Positions 8,928 through 17,220 of a stretch of DNA of 51,632 bases are shown here, one piece after another. The number at the start of each line of letters is the position of its first letter. Within the stretch, counting starts at the first letter, position 1. The DNA is from Sphingobacterium deserti (lineage in GTDB: Bacteria; Bacteroidota; Bacteroidia; Sphingobacteriales; Sphingobacteriaceae): the NCBI RefSeq assembly GCF_000757725.1, contig NZ_JJMU01000070.1:1-51632 (forward strand), given 5' to 3'. The notes under the pieces were generated by a model. The model was not told the DNA's origin. It made no database searches and was given only the letters and a program-made list of their open reading frames with translations. The translations under genes and the position numbers were made by a program.

Positions 8928-9923
8928 ATGAATAAAATAAAACTATCAGCCTTAGACCTCGCTACCGTTTGTAAAGGCCATACGGTAAAAGAAGCCATTG
9001 AGCGGAGCGTGGAAGGTGCACAATATATTGAAAACTTAGGTTACGAGCGCGTTTGGTTTGCAGAGCATCACAATATGGAACATATCGCCAGTTCAGCCAC
9101 TTCTGTTCTTATTGGCCATGTAGCGGAAAGAACAAAACATATCCGCATCGGATCTGGGGGTATTATGCTGCCCAATCACGCGCCCTTGGTTATTGCAGAA
9201 CAGTTTGGCACCTTGGAAAGCCTCTATCCTGGCCGTATCGACCTCGGTCTTGGACGCGCGCCAGGAACGGATCAAGTGACGGCAATGGCTTTACGCCGTA
9301 ATAACTTAAACACTTCGTTTTACTTCAAAGATGATGTGCTTGCCCTGCAACAGTATTTTGAGAACGATAATCCGCACGAAAAAGTACGGGCATTTCCTGG
9401 AGAAGGTTTAGATATCCCTTTGTATATTTTAGGATCCAGCACCGATTCAGCACATTTGGCTGCGGAGCTGGGTCTCCCCTACGCATTTGCCGCGCATTTT
9501 GCGCCGGCGATGTTTGCACAAGCTGCGGAAATTTATCGCAAAGAATTTAAACCCTCACGTCATTTGGATAAGCCTTATTTCATAGCATGCGTTAACATCA
9601 TTGCTGCAGAAACCACTGCGGAGGCAGATTTTCTCGCTACTAGCTTGTTTAATATGTTTGCTGGCATCTTGACAAACCATCGGCGACCACTCTCTCCGCC
9701 GACAGAAAAAGTGATTTACGACGGAATTCCGGAAATTGAAAAAGCAGTTTACAACATGACGGCTTGTACTTTTACAGGCGATGCAAAGGTAATAGCGGAG
9801 CAAATACCTGCATTCGTCAAAGAATATCAAATTGATGAAATTATGACGACAAACTATATTTTCGATGCTGGTAAAAGACTCGAGTCCTTCCGCATCATTA
9901 GCGAAGCATTAAACGGCAATTGA
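8928..9923 (+). CDS. LLM class flavin-dependent oxidoreductase (luciferase-like)
   Basis: A 331-residue TIM-barrel protein of the bacterial luciferase superfamily, closest in appearance to the single-component 'luciferase family oxidoreductase, group 1'. Motifs are RVWFAEHHNMEHIASSA (about 41-57), RIGSGGIMLPNHAPL (about 75-89), ERFG-like EQFGTL, and GRIDLGLGRAPGTD (about 104-117). FMN use is expected; the substrate cannot be told. It stands alone, 154 bp after the methyltransferase gene; that gap holds no further gene or clear terminator. Confidence 0.9.
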   Translation: MNKIKLSALDLATVCKGHTVKEAIERSVEGAQYIENLGYERVWFAEHHNMEHIASSATSVLIGHVAERTKHIRIGSGGIMLPNHAPLVIAEQFGTLESLYPGRIDLGLGRAPGTDQVTAMALRRNNLNTSFYFKDDVLALQQYFENDNPHEKVRAFPGEGLDIPLYILGSSTDSAHLAAELGLPYAFAAHFAPAMFAQAAEIYRKEFKPSRHLDKPYFIACVNIIAAETTAEADFLATSLFNMFAGILTNHRRPLSPPTEKVIYDGIPEIEKAVYNMTACTFTGDAKVIAEQIPAFVKEYQIDEIMTTNYIFDAGKRLESFRIISEALNGN

Positions 9924-9966
9924 TCTTCATTTATTGCAAACGCAACGACGGGTTTTTCGGCTTGAA

Positions 9967-10107
9967 CGTCATCGCGAGTAGGAGAAACGACGGCGCAGCA
10001 ATCTTCGGTATGGAGTAGTGCGTAATGCGAATTGAAATATTTAAGTTGAATAAAAGCAGGCGCTATTGCGAGTCGGAGGAACGACGCGCAGCAATCTTCG
10101 GTATGGG
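9967..10107 (+). repeat. Two direct copies of a CGTCATTGCGAG-type repeat
   Basis: Copies at about 9967-10013 and 10061-10107 share GCGAG...GGA-AACGACG...GCGCAGCAATCTTCGGTATGG with small differences. A GTAGTGCGTAATGCGAATTG fragment like those in the 1-360 repeats lies between. Similar short repeats are common between genes in Bacteroidota. No promoter or gene is evident in the 9924-10190 gap otherwise. Confidence 0.75.
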
Positions 10108-10190
10108 GTGAAATGCAGGGATTTCAAATTGATGCAAACATTTATGTTATTAAAGCGTTTAACATCAACGTGTTTTCCCTAACAAAAGCT

Positions 10191-11012
10191 ATGCACAAGT
10201 ATTTACCGGCACCATTTGCCTTGTTATTATTTCTATCTTGCCAGAATATAGGATCTAAACCTCGGCAGCAGAATGTCATGTCTGCTGCAGATTATACAAA
10301 ACCGGACAGCCTGAGTAGCGCAACGAACGCTTTTGCCTCTGAAAATAGCATTGCGCCAGAGCTGCTTGAAGGAAAAACCATGTTGACAGGCACCTACCGC
10401 CTTTGGGAGGACGCTGATGATCCGACGTTACTAATAGATACCACCTGGCTAGAGATTTTCGCAAAAGGTGAAGATGTCGATATTAAACCGCTCTCGTTCC
10501 TTATCGAAAATGGGTTTGACGATTGCGCCGGTGTGAACACTAAATCAATAAAAACCGAAAACAAGACTATACTTTTTATCCAACCGGGTAGACTGAAGGC
10601 AGGTATCAAAAGCGCTGTTAGCATTTCAAAAGAGCTGCTATGGCCAGGCGTCAATACAACGTTTAAATGTCACGGCGTAGAATATACCTTAGCGGGGAAA
10701 GGCACAATCAACGGCTCGGAAACATACACCGACGATGCGGATCAAACTTATGCTTTTCATAGCGTGAGCAATTATTCTTTGCAGCTAACCGGACCTCAAG
10801 GAAATATCTTTACTTTGGTGGATGAAGAGTCTTTTAATGACACGTTTATCGAACTCCTCTTTGTAGGCGATCTGGATGGCGATAATTTGCCGGATTTTAT
10901 CATTTCTGCTCCAAGGCATTATGAGGAAGAACGTACTTTACTTATTTTATCTACTGACATCTCAAACGGCAGAGTGAAAGCTTACGAAGCGGCGCGCCAA
11001 TTTGATTGCTGA
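10191..11012 (+). CDS. Hypothetical lipoprotein with FG-GAP-like C-terminus
   Basis: A 273-residue protein starting at the ATG at 10191, which gives a signal peptide ending in a lipobox (LFLSC, cysteine about residue 17). The frame is open further upstream to 10113, but that extension has no signal character. Near the end is VGDLDGDNLPDFIIS, a DxDGDxxPD motif like the calcium-binding loop of FG-GAP or dockerin-like repeats. Two cysteines near residues 112 and 163 could pair in the periplasm. No family recognised; an isolated plus-strand gene converging on the next operon. Confidence 0.7.
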   Translation: MHKYLPAPFALLLFLSCQNIGSKPRQQNVMSAADYTKPDSLSSATNAFASENSIAPELLEGKTMLTGTYRLWEDADDPTLLIDTTWLEIFAKGEDVDIKPLSFLIENGFDDCAGVNTKSIKTENKTILFIQPGRLKAGIKSAVSISKELLWPGVNTTFKCHGVEYTLAGKGTINGSETYTDDADQTYAFHSVSNYSLQLTGPQGNIFTLVDEESFNDTFIELLFVGDLDGDNLPDFIISAPRHYEEERTLLILSTDISNGRVKAYEAARQFDC

Positions 11013-11066
11013 TTACTAACGTTTCCAACCAACAAATCAGGCGTGCGTATCGAAAAATCAATCAAT

Positions 11067-12131
11067 CTAGCTTTGAAGCAAGCTATGTTGCGTGGCAGTA
11101 AAGAAATGGCGAAAAACAATGTTTAATTCGTTATCCCATTGCGCTGCCGCTATGCCTCCATTTGGAAACAGTTCGACCATAGACGCCTTGCTCGTGGCGA
11201 CGCAATCACGACTCAGCATGATAATTTCTTCCACAAGATCTTCCTCGACAGTATCGCTACACCACAACGCTCCCATTAATTCATACAATCGATCGGAACG
11301 TTCTTCAATCGCTTGCCTAGCCTGATCGACCGCCTTCAATATCTGTTTCGACTGCTGGGTGTCCCGACTGGGATCCTGTGCCTTAACCATCAGTTGTCGT
11401 TCCAGTACATCAAGAAACCGGCGAAACATCCCGATATAATTTACTGCTAAAGTGCATGCCGCAAAGGCCATAAAAGGAATTTCAAACAACTTACCTTGGG
11501 CGATACGAGCGGCGGGTTGTATAGCGAAAGTACGATTAGCCGGCACAAAAAGCTGCTGTATCGAAAAACTGTGGCTCGCTGTGCAGGCCAACCCAAAGGT
11601 ATCCCAATCGTAGTGTACAAGCACATCATCGCGATCCACAAAGAAAGATTGATAGACGGGCTCTCCGTTCTCATCTAATTTCGCTGAACCGTTTTCATAT
11701 ATCCAGGCGTTAAGCGTAAAATGAGTAAGATGTGGTGCACCGGTCGCATACTTCCAATATCCGTTGATCAGGTATCCGTCCTTGGTCTTGTCTGCTCTTC
11801 CAGATGGCTTGCCGCTCCCACCCCAGCATACGTTAGGCATTTGAAATATGGAAGCGGCTAACGCGGGTTCAAGAAAGCCTGCAAACATGTTTGCGCCGGA
11901 ACATAATGTTATCGTCCATCCAAAACCTCCATCGAGGTAAGCAAGCTCTTCCAATAGTTTACAGCCTGCTTCCAAACTATAGGCCAGCCCGCCGTAAGAT
12001 TTTGGAACCCATATATTAAACCATTTCTTATCGTAAATAAGGTTCAGCAAATTTTCCGTCAGCATTTTCTTATCAATACTGGGAATAATCTCGTCTTGAA
12101 TCAGGTCTGTTACCTCTTTAGTGAGTCTCAT
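11067..12131 (-). CDS. Acyl-CoA-dehydrogenase-like flavoprotein in a TPP-riboswitch operon
   Basis: A 354-residue protein with the acyl-CoA dehydrogenase fold. It has an N-terminal helical part with PKSYGGL and LEELAYLDGGFGWT, and a middle beta domain with GGSGKPSGRAD and DGYLINGYWKYATGAPH. A long helical C-terminus follows. The family includes both CoA dehydrogenases and FMN-dependent monooxygenases (HpaH/DszC type); the sequence alone does not decide. The ATG at 12131 lies inside the end of the transporter gene (14-bp overlap), so the two are translationally coupled and share the upstream TPP riboswitch. A role in salvaging a thiamine-like compound is possible but is inference from that position. 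Confidence 0.75.
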   Translation of the reverse strand: MRLTKEVTDLIQDEIIPSIDKKMLTENLLNLIYDKKWFNIWVPKSYGGLAYSLEAGCKLLEELAYLDGGFGWTITLCSGANMFAGFLEPALAASIFQMPNVCWGGSGKPSGRADKTKDGYLINGYWKYATGAPHLTHFTLNAWIYENGSAKLDENGEPVYQSFFVDRDDVLVHYDWDTFGLACTASHSFSIQQLFVPANRTFAIQPAARIAQGKLFEIPFMAFAACTLAVNYIGMFRRFLDVLERQLMVKAQDPSRDTQQSKQILKAVDQARQAIEERSDRLYELMGALWCSDTVEEDLVEEIIMLSRDCVATSKASMVELFPNGGIAAAQWDNELNIVFRHFFTATQHSLLQS

Positions 12132-12741
12132 GTATTGTCTGTTGTTGATATTCCATAATTTTTGTCCAGCGTATATAACCAAAGATCGCTACGATAAACA
12201 AAAAGATAGTGAGGCAGCCGAAGAGGTACAATTCTTTATAGAATAATAAGGGGACAGCTACGAAATTACTGATGTTCAGCAATATCCAATTTTCCAACTT
12301 TCGCCTCGCCAATAGCCACATGCCCGCCCAAGCTGTGCTGGATACAATAGCGTCCATTATGGGCACATCGGAATCCGTAAAATAACTTAAAAACAAAAAT
12401 AAGCCGGCATAGCCAATAACGACAATAGACAGAACCGTAAACCAATCGCTCCGAGAGCATCGAGTAATAGGCACAGCGTGATTTACGTTACGGTATTTCC
12501 AATACCAAAGGCCGTAACAGCTCATGATAAGGTAATACAGGTTTAGTAGTATCTCTGCATAGAGGCGTGCCTGAAAAAGAACAGAGATAGTGAGTACAAT
12601 GGATAGGATACCGAAAAAGTAATTTGATATTTTATTACGGCTTGAAAGCAGCACTTGTATAATACCGAAACATACAGCAAAGCGCTCCAGCCAAGAGGTT
12701 TGTTGTAAAGCCGCCAGTAATTTATCTAAAAATTCAGCCAT
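12118..12741 (-). CDS. pnuT: PnuC/PnuT family transporter, probable thiamine importer
   Basis: A 207-residue integral membrane protein with about seven hydrophobic segments, typical of the Pnu vitamin transporter family. The conserved stretch RRKLENWILLNISNFVAV lies about residues 145-162. PnuC imports nicotinamide riboside and PnuT imports thiamine; they are hard to separate by eye. The TPP riboswitch about 65 nt upstream is the reason for choosing PnuT. It forms an operon with the acyl-CoA-dehydrogenase-like gene. These facilitators usually rely on intracellular phosphorylation of the vitamin; no thiamine kinase is in the window. Confidence 0.82.
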   Translation of the reverse strand: MAEFLDKLLAALQQTSWLERFAVCFGIIQVLLSSRNKISNYFFGILSIVLTISVLFQARLYAEILLNLYYLIMSCYGLWYWKYRNVNHAVPITRCSRSDWFTVLSIVVIGYAGLFLFLSYFTDSDVPIMDAIVSSTAWAGMWLLARRKLENWILLNISNFVAVPLLFYKELYLFGCLTIFLFIVAIFGYIRWTKIMEYQQQTIHETH

Positions 12742-12807
12742 GTAAAGAAGTTACCGCCAATGTGAAGTGTAAAATTTTGCGCGGTGCACAGCCAAGTAAG
12801 AAAGGAA

Positions 12808-12898
12808 ATTGTCCCTACGCCAGCATTACCTGGATCAGGTTCCTCCCGTATTGTCATACGAGAATGGGTATGTTCTCAGCACTGACGTGCACCCCGAT
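12808..12898 (-). promoter_or_regulatory. TPP riboswitch (THI element)
   Basis: Read on the minus strand, the segment starts GGGGTGC, then has GCTGAGAA, a stem-loop (CCCATTCTCGTATGACAATACGGG), and the conserved ACCTGATCCAGGTAATGCTGG followed by CGTAGGGA, which pairs with the start. These are the hallmark blocks of the thiamine pyrophosphate aptamer. The pnuT start codon is about 65 nt downstream. I see no clear terminator/antiterminator between, so control could be on translation. Confidence 0.95.
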
Positions 12899-12922
12899 TG
12901 TTAAATATATACGTATTTAATT

Positions 12923-12939
12923 AATTGTCTACGACAATT
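12923..12939 (-). terminator. Weak hairpin over the mqo stop codon
   Basis: AATTGTC, 3-nt loop, GACAATT spans the mqo stop codon and is followed on the minus strand by AT-rich sequence. It lacks a GC-rich stem and a clean T run, so termination before the riboswitch is only possible. Confidence 0.3.
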
Positions 12940-14422
12940 TTAATGCCTCTTGAGAGCGCTGACGCACTTGTTCACAAAGCGCGGCATCATCGTTCAGCTT
13001 TTTGCCCCATGATGGAATCATCTCGCGTAGCTTATTTCGGTATTGTTCCGATTTGGCGCGTTCAGGAAAACATCGTTTCAGCAAATTGATCATGATAGCC
13101 ACCGATGTCGATGCCCCCGGAGATGCGCCTAATAGTGCTGCAATAGAACCATCTGCCGCTGATACGACTTCTGTACCAAATTCCAAGATACCGCCATGCT
13201 TCGGATCCTTTTTGATCACCTGCACGCGCTGGCCAGCTACCTCGATCCCCCAATCCTCCATCTTTGCCGTCGGCATAAATTGCTTCAGGGCATCCAACTT
13301 GTCGGACGGGCTTTTCATCACCTCTGTAATCAAATATTTCGTTAAGTCTAGATTGTCCAGCCCTGCAGAAATCATCGGGCGAATATTAGACAATTTAATG
13401 GACGCTGGCAGATCAAAATAAGAACCTTTTTTCAAGAACTTCGTAGAGAACCCTGCATAAGGCCCAAAGAGTAAGGCTTGCTCGCCATCGATATAACGCG
13501 TATCTAAGTGCGGAACAGACATTGGTGGCGCCCCCACAGATGCTTTACCATATACTTTGGCATGATGCTGTTTAATAATTTCAGGATTCTTACAGCGCAA
13601 CCATTGTCCGCCAACCGGGAAACCACCGTAGCCTTTCGCTTCTGGAATGCCAGATTTTTCTAATAACAGTAAAGAGCGTCCGCCGGCGCCAATAAATACG
13701 AATTTAGCTTTGATCTTACGCTTCTCCCCATTATTGACATCCTTTATTTCTACTTCCCATTTCCCATCCTCTTCGCGATCAATATCGCGAACTTCCTGAT
13801 TTAAGGAAAGCTTTATGTTATCTTTTGTTTGCAAGTGCTGAATCAAATCACGGGTCAGCGAACCGAAATTCACATCGGTTCCGATGTCCATGCGTGTCGC
13901 TGCAATCTGCTCCTGCTCATCGCGCTGGTCCATCATCAGTGGAATCCATTCTTTCAATACAGACTTATCTTCTGTATACACCATGTCCTTAAAGAGGGTT
14001 TCCTTAGACATAGCTTCGTAGCGCGTCCGTAAAAATTTTACATCCTTTTCGCCAAATACAGCACTCATATGAGGAACCTGACGAATAAATTCTTCCGGTT
14101 TTTTAAGGATGTCATTTTCCACTAGGTACGTCCAGAACTGTTTAGAAATTTCAAATTGCTCTGCGATATCAATCGCTTTTGCAATCTTAACTGTTCCGTC
14201 GGGTTGTTCCGGCGTATAATTTAGTTCACATAGCGCCGAGTGTCCTGTACCCGCATTGTTCCATGCGTCTGAGCTCTCCGCTGCCACGAGGTCTAAACGT
14301 TCAATAATCTCAATCTGGATATCGGGACTCAACTCGTTGATTAGCGTTCCCAAGGTTGCGCTCATGATGCCCGCACCAATTAACACCACATCTACTTCAG
14401 ATTTTTTAGCTTTTTTACCCAT
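12929..14422 (-). CDS. mqo: Malate:quinone oxidoreductase
   Basis: It oxidises malate to oxaloacetate at the membrane and passes electrons to quinone via FAD, replacing or complementing NAD malate dehydrogenase in the TCA cycle. The 497-residue protein has the FAD-binding VDVVLIGAGIMSATLG (about 10-25), ERLDLVAAESSDAWNNAGTG (about 41-60), FIGAGGRSLLLL (about 243) and a C-terminal GASPGASTSVAIM FAD contact. The ATG at 14422 is preferred over one at 14455 because a minus-7 box lies between them. The downstream riboswitch begins about 30 bp past the stop. Confidence 0.95.
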   Translation of the reverse strand: MGKKAKKSEVDVVLIGAGIMSATLGTLINELSPDIQIEIIERLDLVAAESSDAWNNAGTGHSALCELNYTPEQPDGTVKIAKAIDIAEQFEISKQFWTYLVENDILKKPEEFIRQVPHMSAVFGEKDVKFLRTRYEAMSKETLFKDMVYTEDKSVLKEWIPLMMDQRDEQEQIAATRMDIGTDVNFGSLTRDLIQHLQTKDNIKLSLNQEVRDIDREEDGKWEVEIKDVNNGEKRKIKAKFVFIGAGGRSLLLLEKSGIPEAKGYGGFPVGGQWLRCKNPEIIKQHHAKVYGKASVGAPPMSVPHLDTRYIDGEQALLFGPYAGFSTKFLKKGSYFDLPASIKLSNIRPMISAGLDNLDLTKYLITEVMKSPSDKLDALKQFMPTAKMEDWGIEVAGQRVQVIKKDPKHGGILEFGTEVVSAADGSIAALLGASPGASTSVAIMINLLKRCFPERAKSEQYRNKLREMIPSWGKKLNDDAALCEQVRQRSQEALKLS

Positions 14423-14439
14423 GATTCTTAAATTCCGTA

Positions 14440-14447
14440 CAAAATTA
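14440..14447 (-). promoter_or_regulatory. Putative mqo minus-7 box (TAATTTTG)
   Basis: Exact TAnnTTTG match, 17 bp upstream of the mqo ATG, with a TTG 21 bp further upstream on the same strand that could serve as the minus-33 element. Confidence 0.5.
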
Positions 14448-14662
14448 ACATTCAAATCGGTTTTAGCGCAATCAAAATGTCAAAATTCTTTCATTAATGC
14501 TATCATTTTTTCAACAATTACGGCCGTCTCTGGCGCTTTGCCAAGTTAGCGCGTACTCACTTATCGAATGGCCTGATAGCAAGCTTATCGAAAAAAAATT
14601 GTGATAATATCCGAATATTTAACATTTTTGTGGATTAGTTTAAACGGAAACTCATTAGTAAA

Positions 14663-15406
14663 ATGAAATTATTAGAAGGCAAAACAGCTCTGGTTACGGG
14701 AGCATCTAAAGGCATCGGCAGAAAAATTGCCGAAGTTTTTGCTCAACAGGGAGCGAATGTTGCATTTACTTATTTATCTTCTGTAGAGAAAGGTCAGGCG
14801 CTCGAGTCGGAACTACAAGGATTTGGAACTAAAGTGAAAGGCTATCGTTCGGATGCGTCGCAGTTTGCTGAAGCAGAGCAGCTTATTAGCGACATCGTAA
14901 CAGACTTTGGCACCCTAGATATTGTTGTAAACAACGCAGGTATAACCAAAGATGGTTTATTGATGCGTATGACCGAGGAAAACTGGGACGACGTCATAAA
15001 CATCAACCTGAAATCCATATTTAATGTAACCAAAGCGGCTTCCAAAGTGATGATGAAGAATCGTAAAGGTTCATTCATTAATATGAGCTCAGTCGTAGGC
15101 GTGCAGGGAAATGCCGGACAGGCGAACTATGCCGCGTCAAAAGCGGGTATTATCGGCTTCACCAAATCGGTTGCCAAAGAGCTAGGTTCACGTAATATCC
15201 GCAGTAACGTAATCGCTCCGGGCTTTATCCGTACCGAAATGACCGATGTATTGGATCCGAATGTAGTGGCTGGTTGGGAAGCCAATATCCCGTTAAAACG
15301 TGCCGGTGAAGCGGAAGATGTAGCGAATGCGTGCCTTTTCCTAGCTTCTGATCTATCAGCCTATGTAACAGGGCAAGTTATTCCCGTAGATGGCGGCATG
15401 TTGTAG
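14663..15406 (+). CDS. fabG: 3-oxoacyl-[acyl-carrier-protein] reductase
   Basis: An NADPH-dependent short-chain dehydrogenase that reduces 3-oxoacyl-ACP in fatty acid elongation. The 247-residue protein has the cofactor motif TGASKGIG (about 13-20), NNAG (about 89-92), the catalytic Ser in INMSSVVG (about 140), YAASKAG with catalytic Tyr and Lys (about 153-157), and the FabG-like C-terminus YVTGQVIPVDGGML. Length and motifs are typical of FabG. It is monocistronic, closed by a strong terminator. Confidence 0.92.
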   Translation: MKLLEGKTALVTGASKGIGRKIAEVFAQQGANVAFTYLSSVEKGQALESELQGFGTKVKGYRSDASQFAEAEQLISDIVTDFGTLDIVVNNAGITKDGLLMRMTEENWDDVININLKSIFNVTKAASKVMMKNRKGSFINMSSVVGVQGNAGQANYAASKAGIIGFTKSVAKELGSRNIRSNVIAPGFIRTEMTDVLDPNVVAGWEANIPLKRAGEAEDVANACLFLASDLSAYVTGQVIPVDGGML

Positions 15407-15441
15407 ACGTATTCCCAAAGGAATGCTCCATAAATACATAC

Positions 15442-15472
15442 ACTCCCGATCGGTATCGATCGGGAGTTTTTT
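15442..15472 (+). terminator. Rho-independent terminator after fabG
   Basis: An 11-bp stem (ACTCCCGATCG/CGATCGGGAGT) with loop GTAT, followed by TTTTTT, 35 bp past the fabG stop. Confidence 0.9.
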
Positions 15473-15568
15473 CAACATTACATCCCAGATCATCAACCTA
15501 AGCAAAACTTTCCTATTCAAGATTCCGCCGGGATAGCTAAATTTCCTTTAGTAAAGTTTAAATTGACG

Positions 15569-15576
15569 TATCTTTG
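15569..15576 (+). promoter_or_regulatory. Putative minus-7 box (TATCTTTG) for the LuxE-like gene
   Basis: Exact TAnnTTTG match 16 bp upstream of the ATG at 15593. It supports that start over an in-frame ATG at 15563, which would lie upstream of the box. Confidence 0.55.
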
Positions 15577-15592
15577 TGCGGAAACGACAATT

Positions 15593-16567
15593 ATGCGATC
15601 AACAATATTTTCAATAGACAGCGACTTGAAGTTTGCAGAAGCCGCTCTGTCCGTTTTTAATTTTCAGTACCAACACAATGCCGTGTATCGACGCTATGTG
15701 GACTATATCGGCGTGAATCGCGAAGCGATCAGCGATTATCGGGAAATTCCATTTCTACCCATCGAACTTTTCAAAAGTCAGCATATATACGCTGCGGCGA
15801 ATGAACCCGTGCAGCTGTTTAGCAGTTCGGGAACAACGGGAGTAAGTACGAGCAAACATCCTGTAGCAGACCTTGCGTGGTACGAAGATAGTTTCCGAAA
15901 AGCCTTTCAGCACTTTTATGGTGAAGCGAGGGATATCGCTATTCTGGCCTTACTCCCATCTTACCTCGAGCGTGAAGGCTCGTCCCTTATTTTTATGGTT
16001 GATGACTTAATAGCGCAAAGCAAACAGCCGGAATCTGGTTATTTCTTGTACAATCATGATGAATTGCAGGCAGTGCTCTCGCAACTGAAAAATAAAGGCA
16101 CCAAGACTTTGCTTATCGGCGTAACATACGCCTTACTCGATTTCAGCGAGCATCATCAAATAGACTTTCCAGAGCTAATTGTGATGGAAACAGGTGGCAT
16201 GAAAGGCAAACGTAAAGAAATGGTTCGCGAGGAGCTGCATGCCATCCTTTGCCGCGCCTTTAACGTGCCATACATACACTCGGAATATGGCATGACGGAA
16301 TTGCTATCACAGGCCTACTCTGCTGGCTTGGGTCGCTTCAAAACACCCGCATGGATGCAGGTACTGACAAGAGATACGAATGATCCGCTAACATTGATCA
16401 ATTCTGGCAACACCGGCGCCATCAATGTAATTGATCTAGCCAATTATCATTCCTGCTCATTCATCGCGACGCAAGATCTAGGGAAGCGTTATGCCGATGG
16501 TAGTTTTGAAGTTTTAGGTCGTTTTGATAATAGCGATATTCGAGGCTGTAATTTATTAGTGCAGTAA
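15593..16567 (+). CDS. LuxE/PaaK family acyltransferase
   Basis: A 324-residue protein resembling LuxE, the acyl-protein synthetase of the luminescence fatty-acid reductase complex, and the adenylating PaaK family. Visible are FLPIELFKS (about 48-56), the nucleotide-binding-type loop LFSSSGTTGVSTS (about 75-87), METGGMKGKRKEMVREEL and YIHSEYGMTELLSQAY (about 224-239). No luxC, luxD or luciferase subunits accompany it, so luminescence is not implied; an acyl or acyl-adenylate transfer role is inferred. Its 3' end runs directly into the second repeat block. Confidence 0.8.
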   Translation: MRSTIFSIDSDLKFAEAALSVFNFQYQHNAVYRRYVDYIGVNREAISDYREIPFLPIELFKSQHIYAAANEPVQLFSSSGTTGVSTSKHPVADLAWYEDSFRKAFQHFYGEARDIAILALLPSYLEREGSSLIFMVDDLIAQSKQPESGYFLYNHDELQAVLSQLKNKGTKTLLIGVTYALLDFSEHHQIDFPELIVMETGGMKGKRKEMVREELHAILCRAFNVPYIHSEYGMTELLSQAYSAGLGRFKTPAWMQVLTRDTNDPLTLINSGNTGAINVIDLANYHSCSFIATQDLGKRYADGSFEVLGRFDNSDIRGCNLLVQ

Positions 16568-17220
16568 ATTTCTTTTTGAGGAAAAGTTCTTTATAAAACA
16601 AGTTATCTAACCTTTCCGCTGCAGGCCGCAGTAAGCGGTATTGTTTTCTTCGTAAAACAGTTAGTCCAACGCACAACCCTTCCGCCGCATGCCGCAGCAA
16701 GGCAAATACTTTTGTAGGGCAAAAGTATTCAAAACCCCGTCGCTTATTTTTGTTGCATCCTTATTAGATAGTGCGAAGGCAAATGACTACAGACGCAACA
16801 AAACTGATGCGACATTTCGTTTAATAATGGTTGGAAGCGATAAGGTAAGCGGAACCTAAAAGTCTCGCATTACTCAATACGCATTACGCAATACTCCTTC
16901 AAATGCGACATTTCGTTTAATAATGACCCCTGCAATCACCTATCTACCAAAGCTTTTCTACATACTAAGTACTACATACTATCATCTATAAAAAGGCATT
17001 TCGTTTAATATGGGGAAGAAGCAATAAAGCTGAGAAAAGTTTAACTTCTCACTACGCTATACGCACTACACATTACCACTTCAAATGCGACATTGCGATT
17101 AATTATGGTCAGAAGCGATAAAATATGGGAAACTTAAACTTCTCGCACTACTCAATACGCAATACGCAATACGCATTACTACTTACGCATTACTACTTAC
17201 GCACTGCCACAAATCACTAA
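16568..17220. repeat. Second repeat block, inverted relative to 1-817
   Basis: No gene seen. Read on the minus strand, it repeats the modules of the first block in a different order. Core copies (as CATTTCGTTTAATAATG or variants) lie near 16811-16829, 16907-16926, 16997-17011 and 17088-17107, spaced 88-97 bp. The segment 16703-16829 matches 483-609 in inverted orientation with about two differences. Hairpin units related to the tandem array lie at 16618-16632 and 16684-16698. The 17140-17205 end is a run of short CGCATTAC/TACTTACG repeats next to the zinc peptidase gene. Confidence 0.85.

Noticed and set aside
14663..16567. A luminescence (lux) locus suggested by LuxE-like, FabG and a luciferase-like gene at 8928
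   Set aside because: No luxA/luxB pair, luxC or luxD; the LLM protein is of the common single-component type and the genes are separate units.
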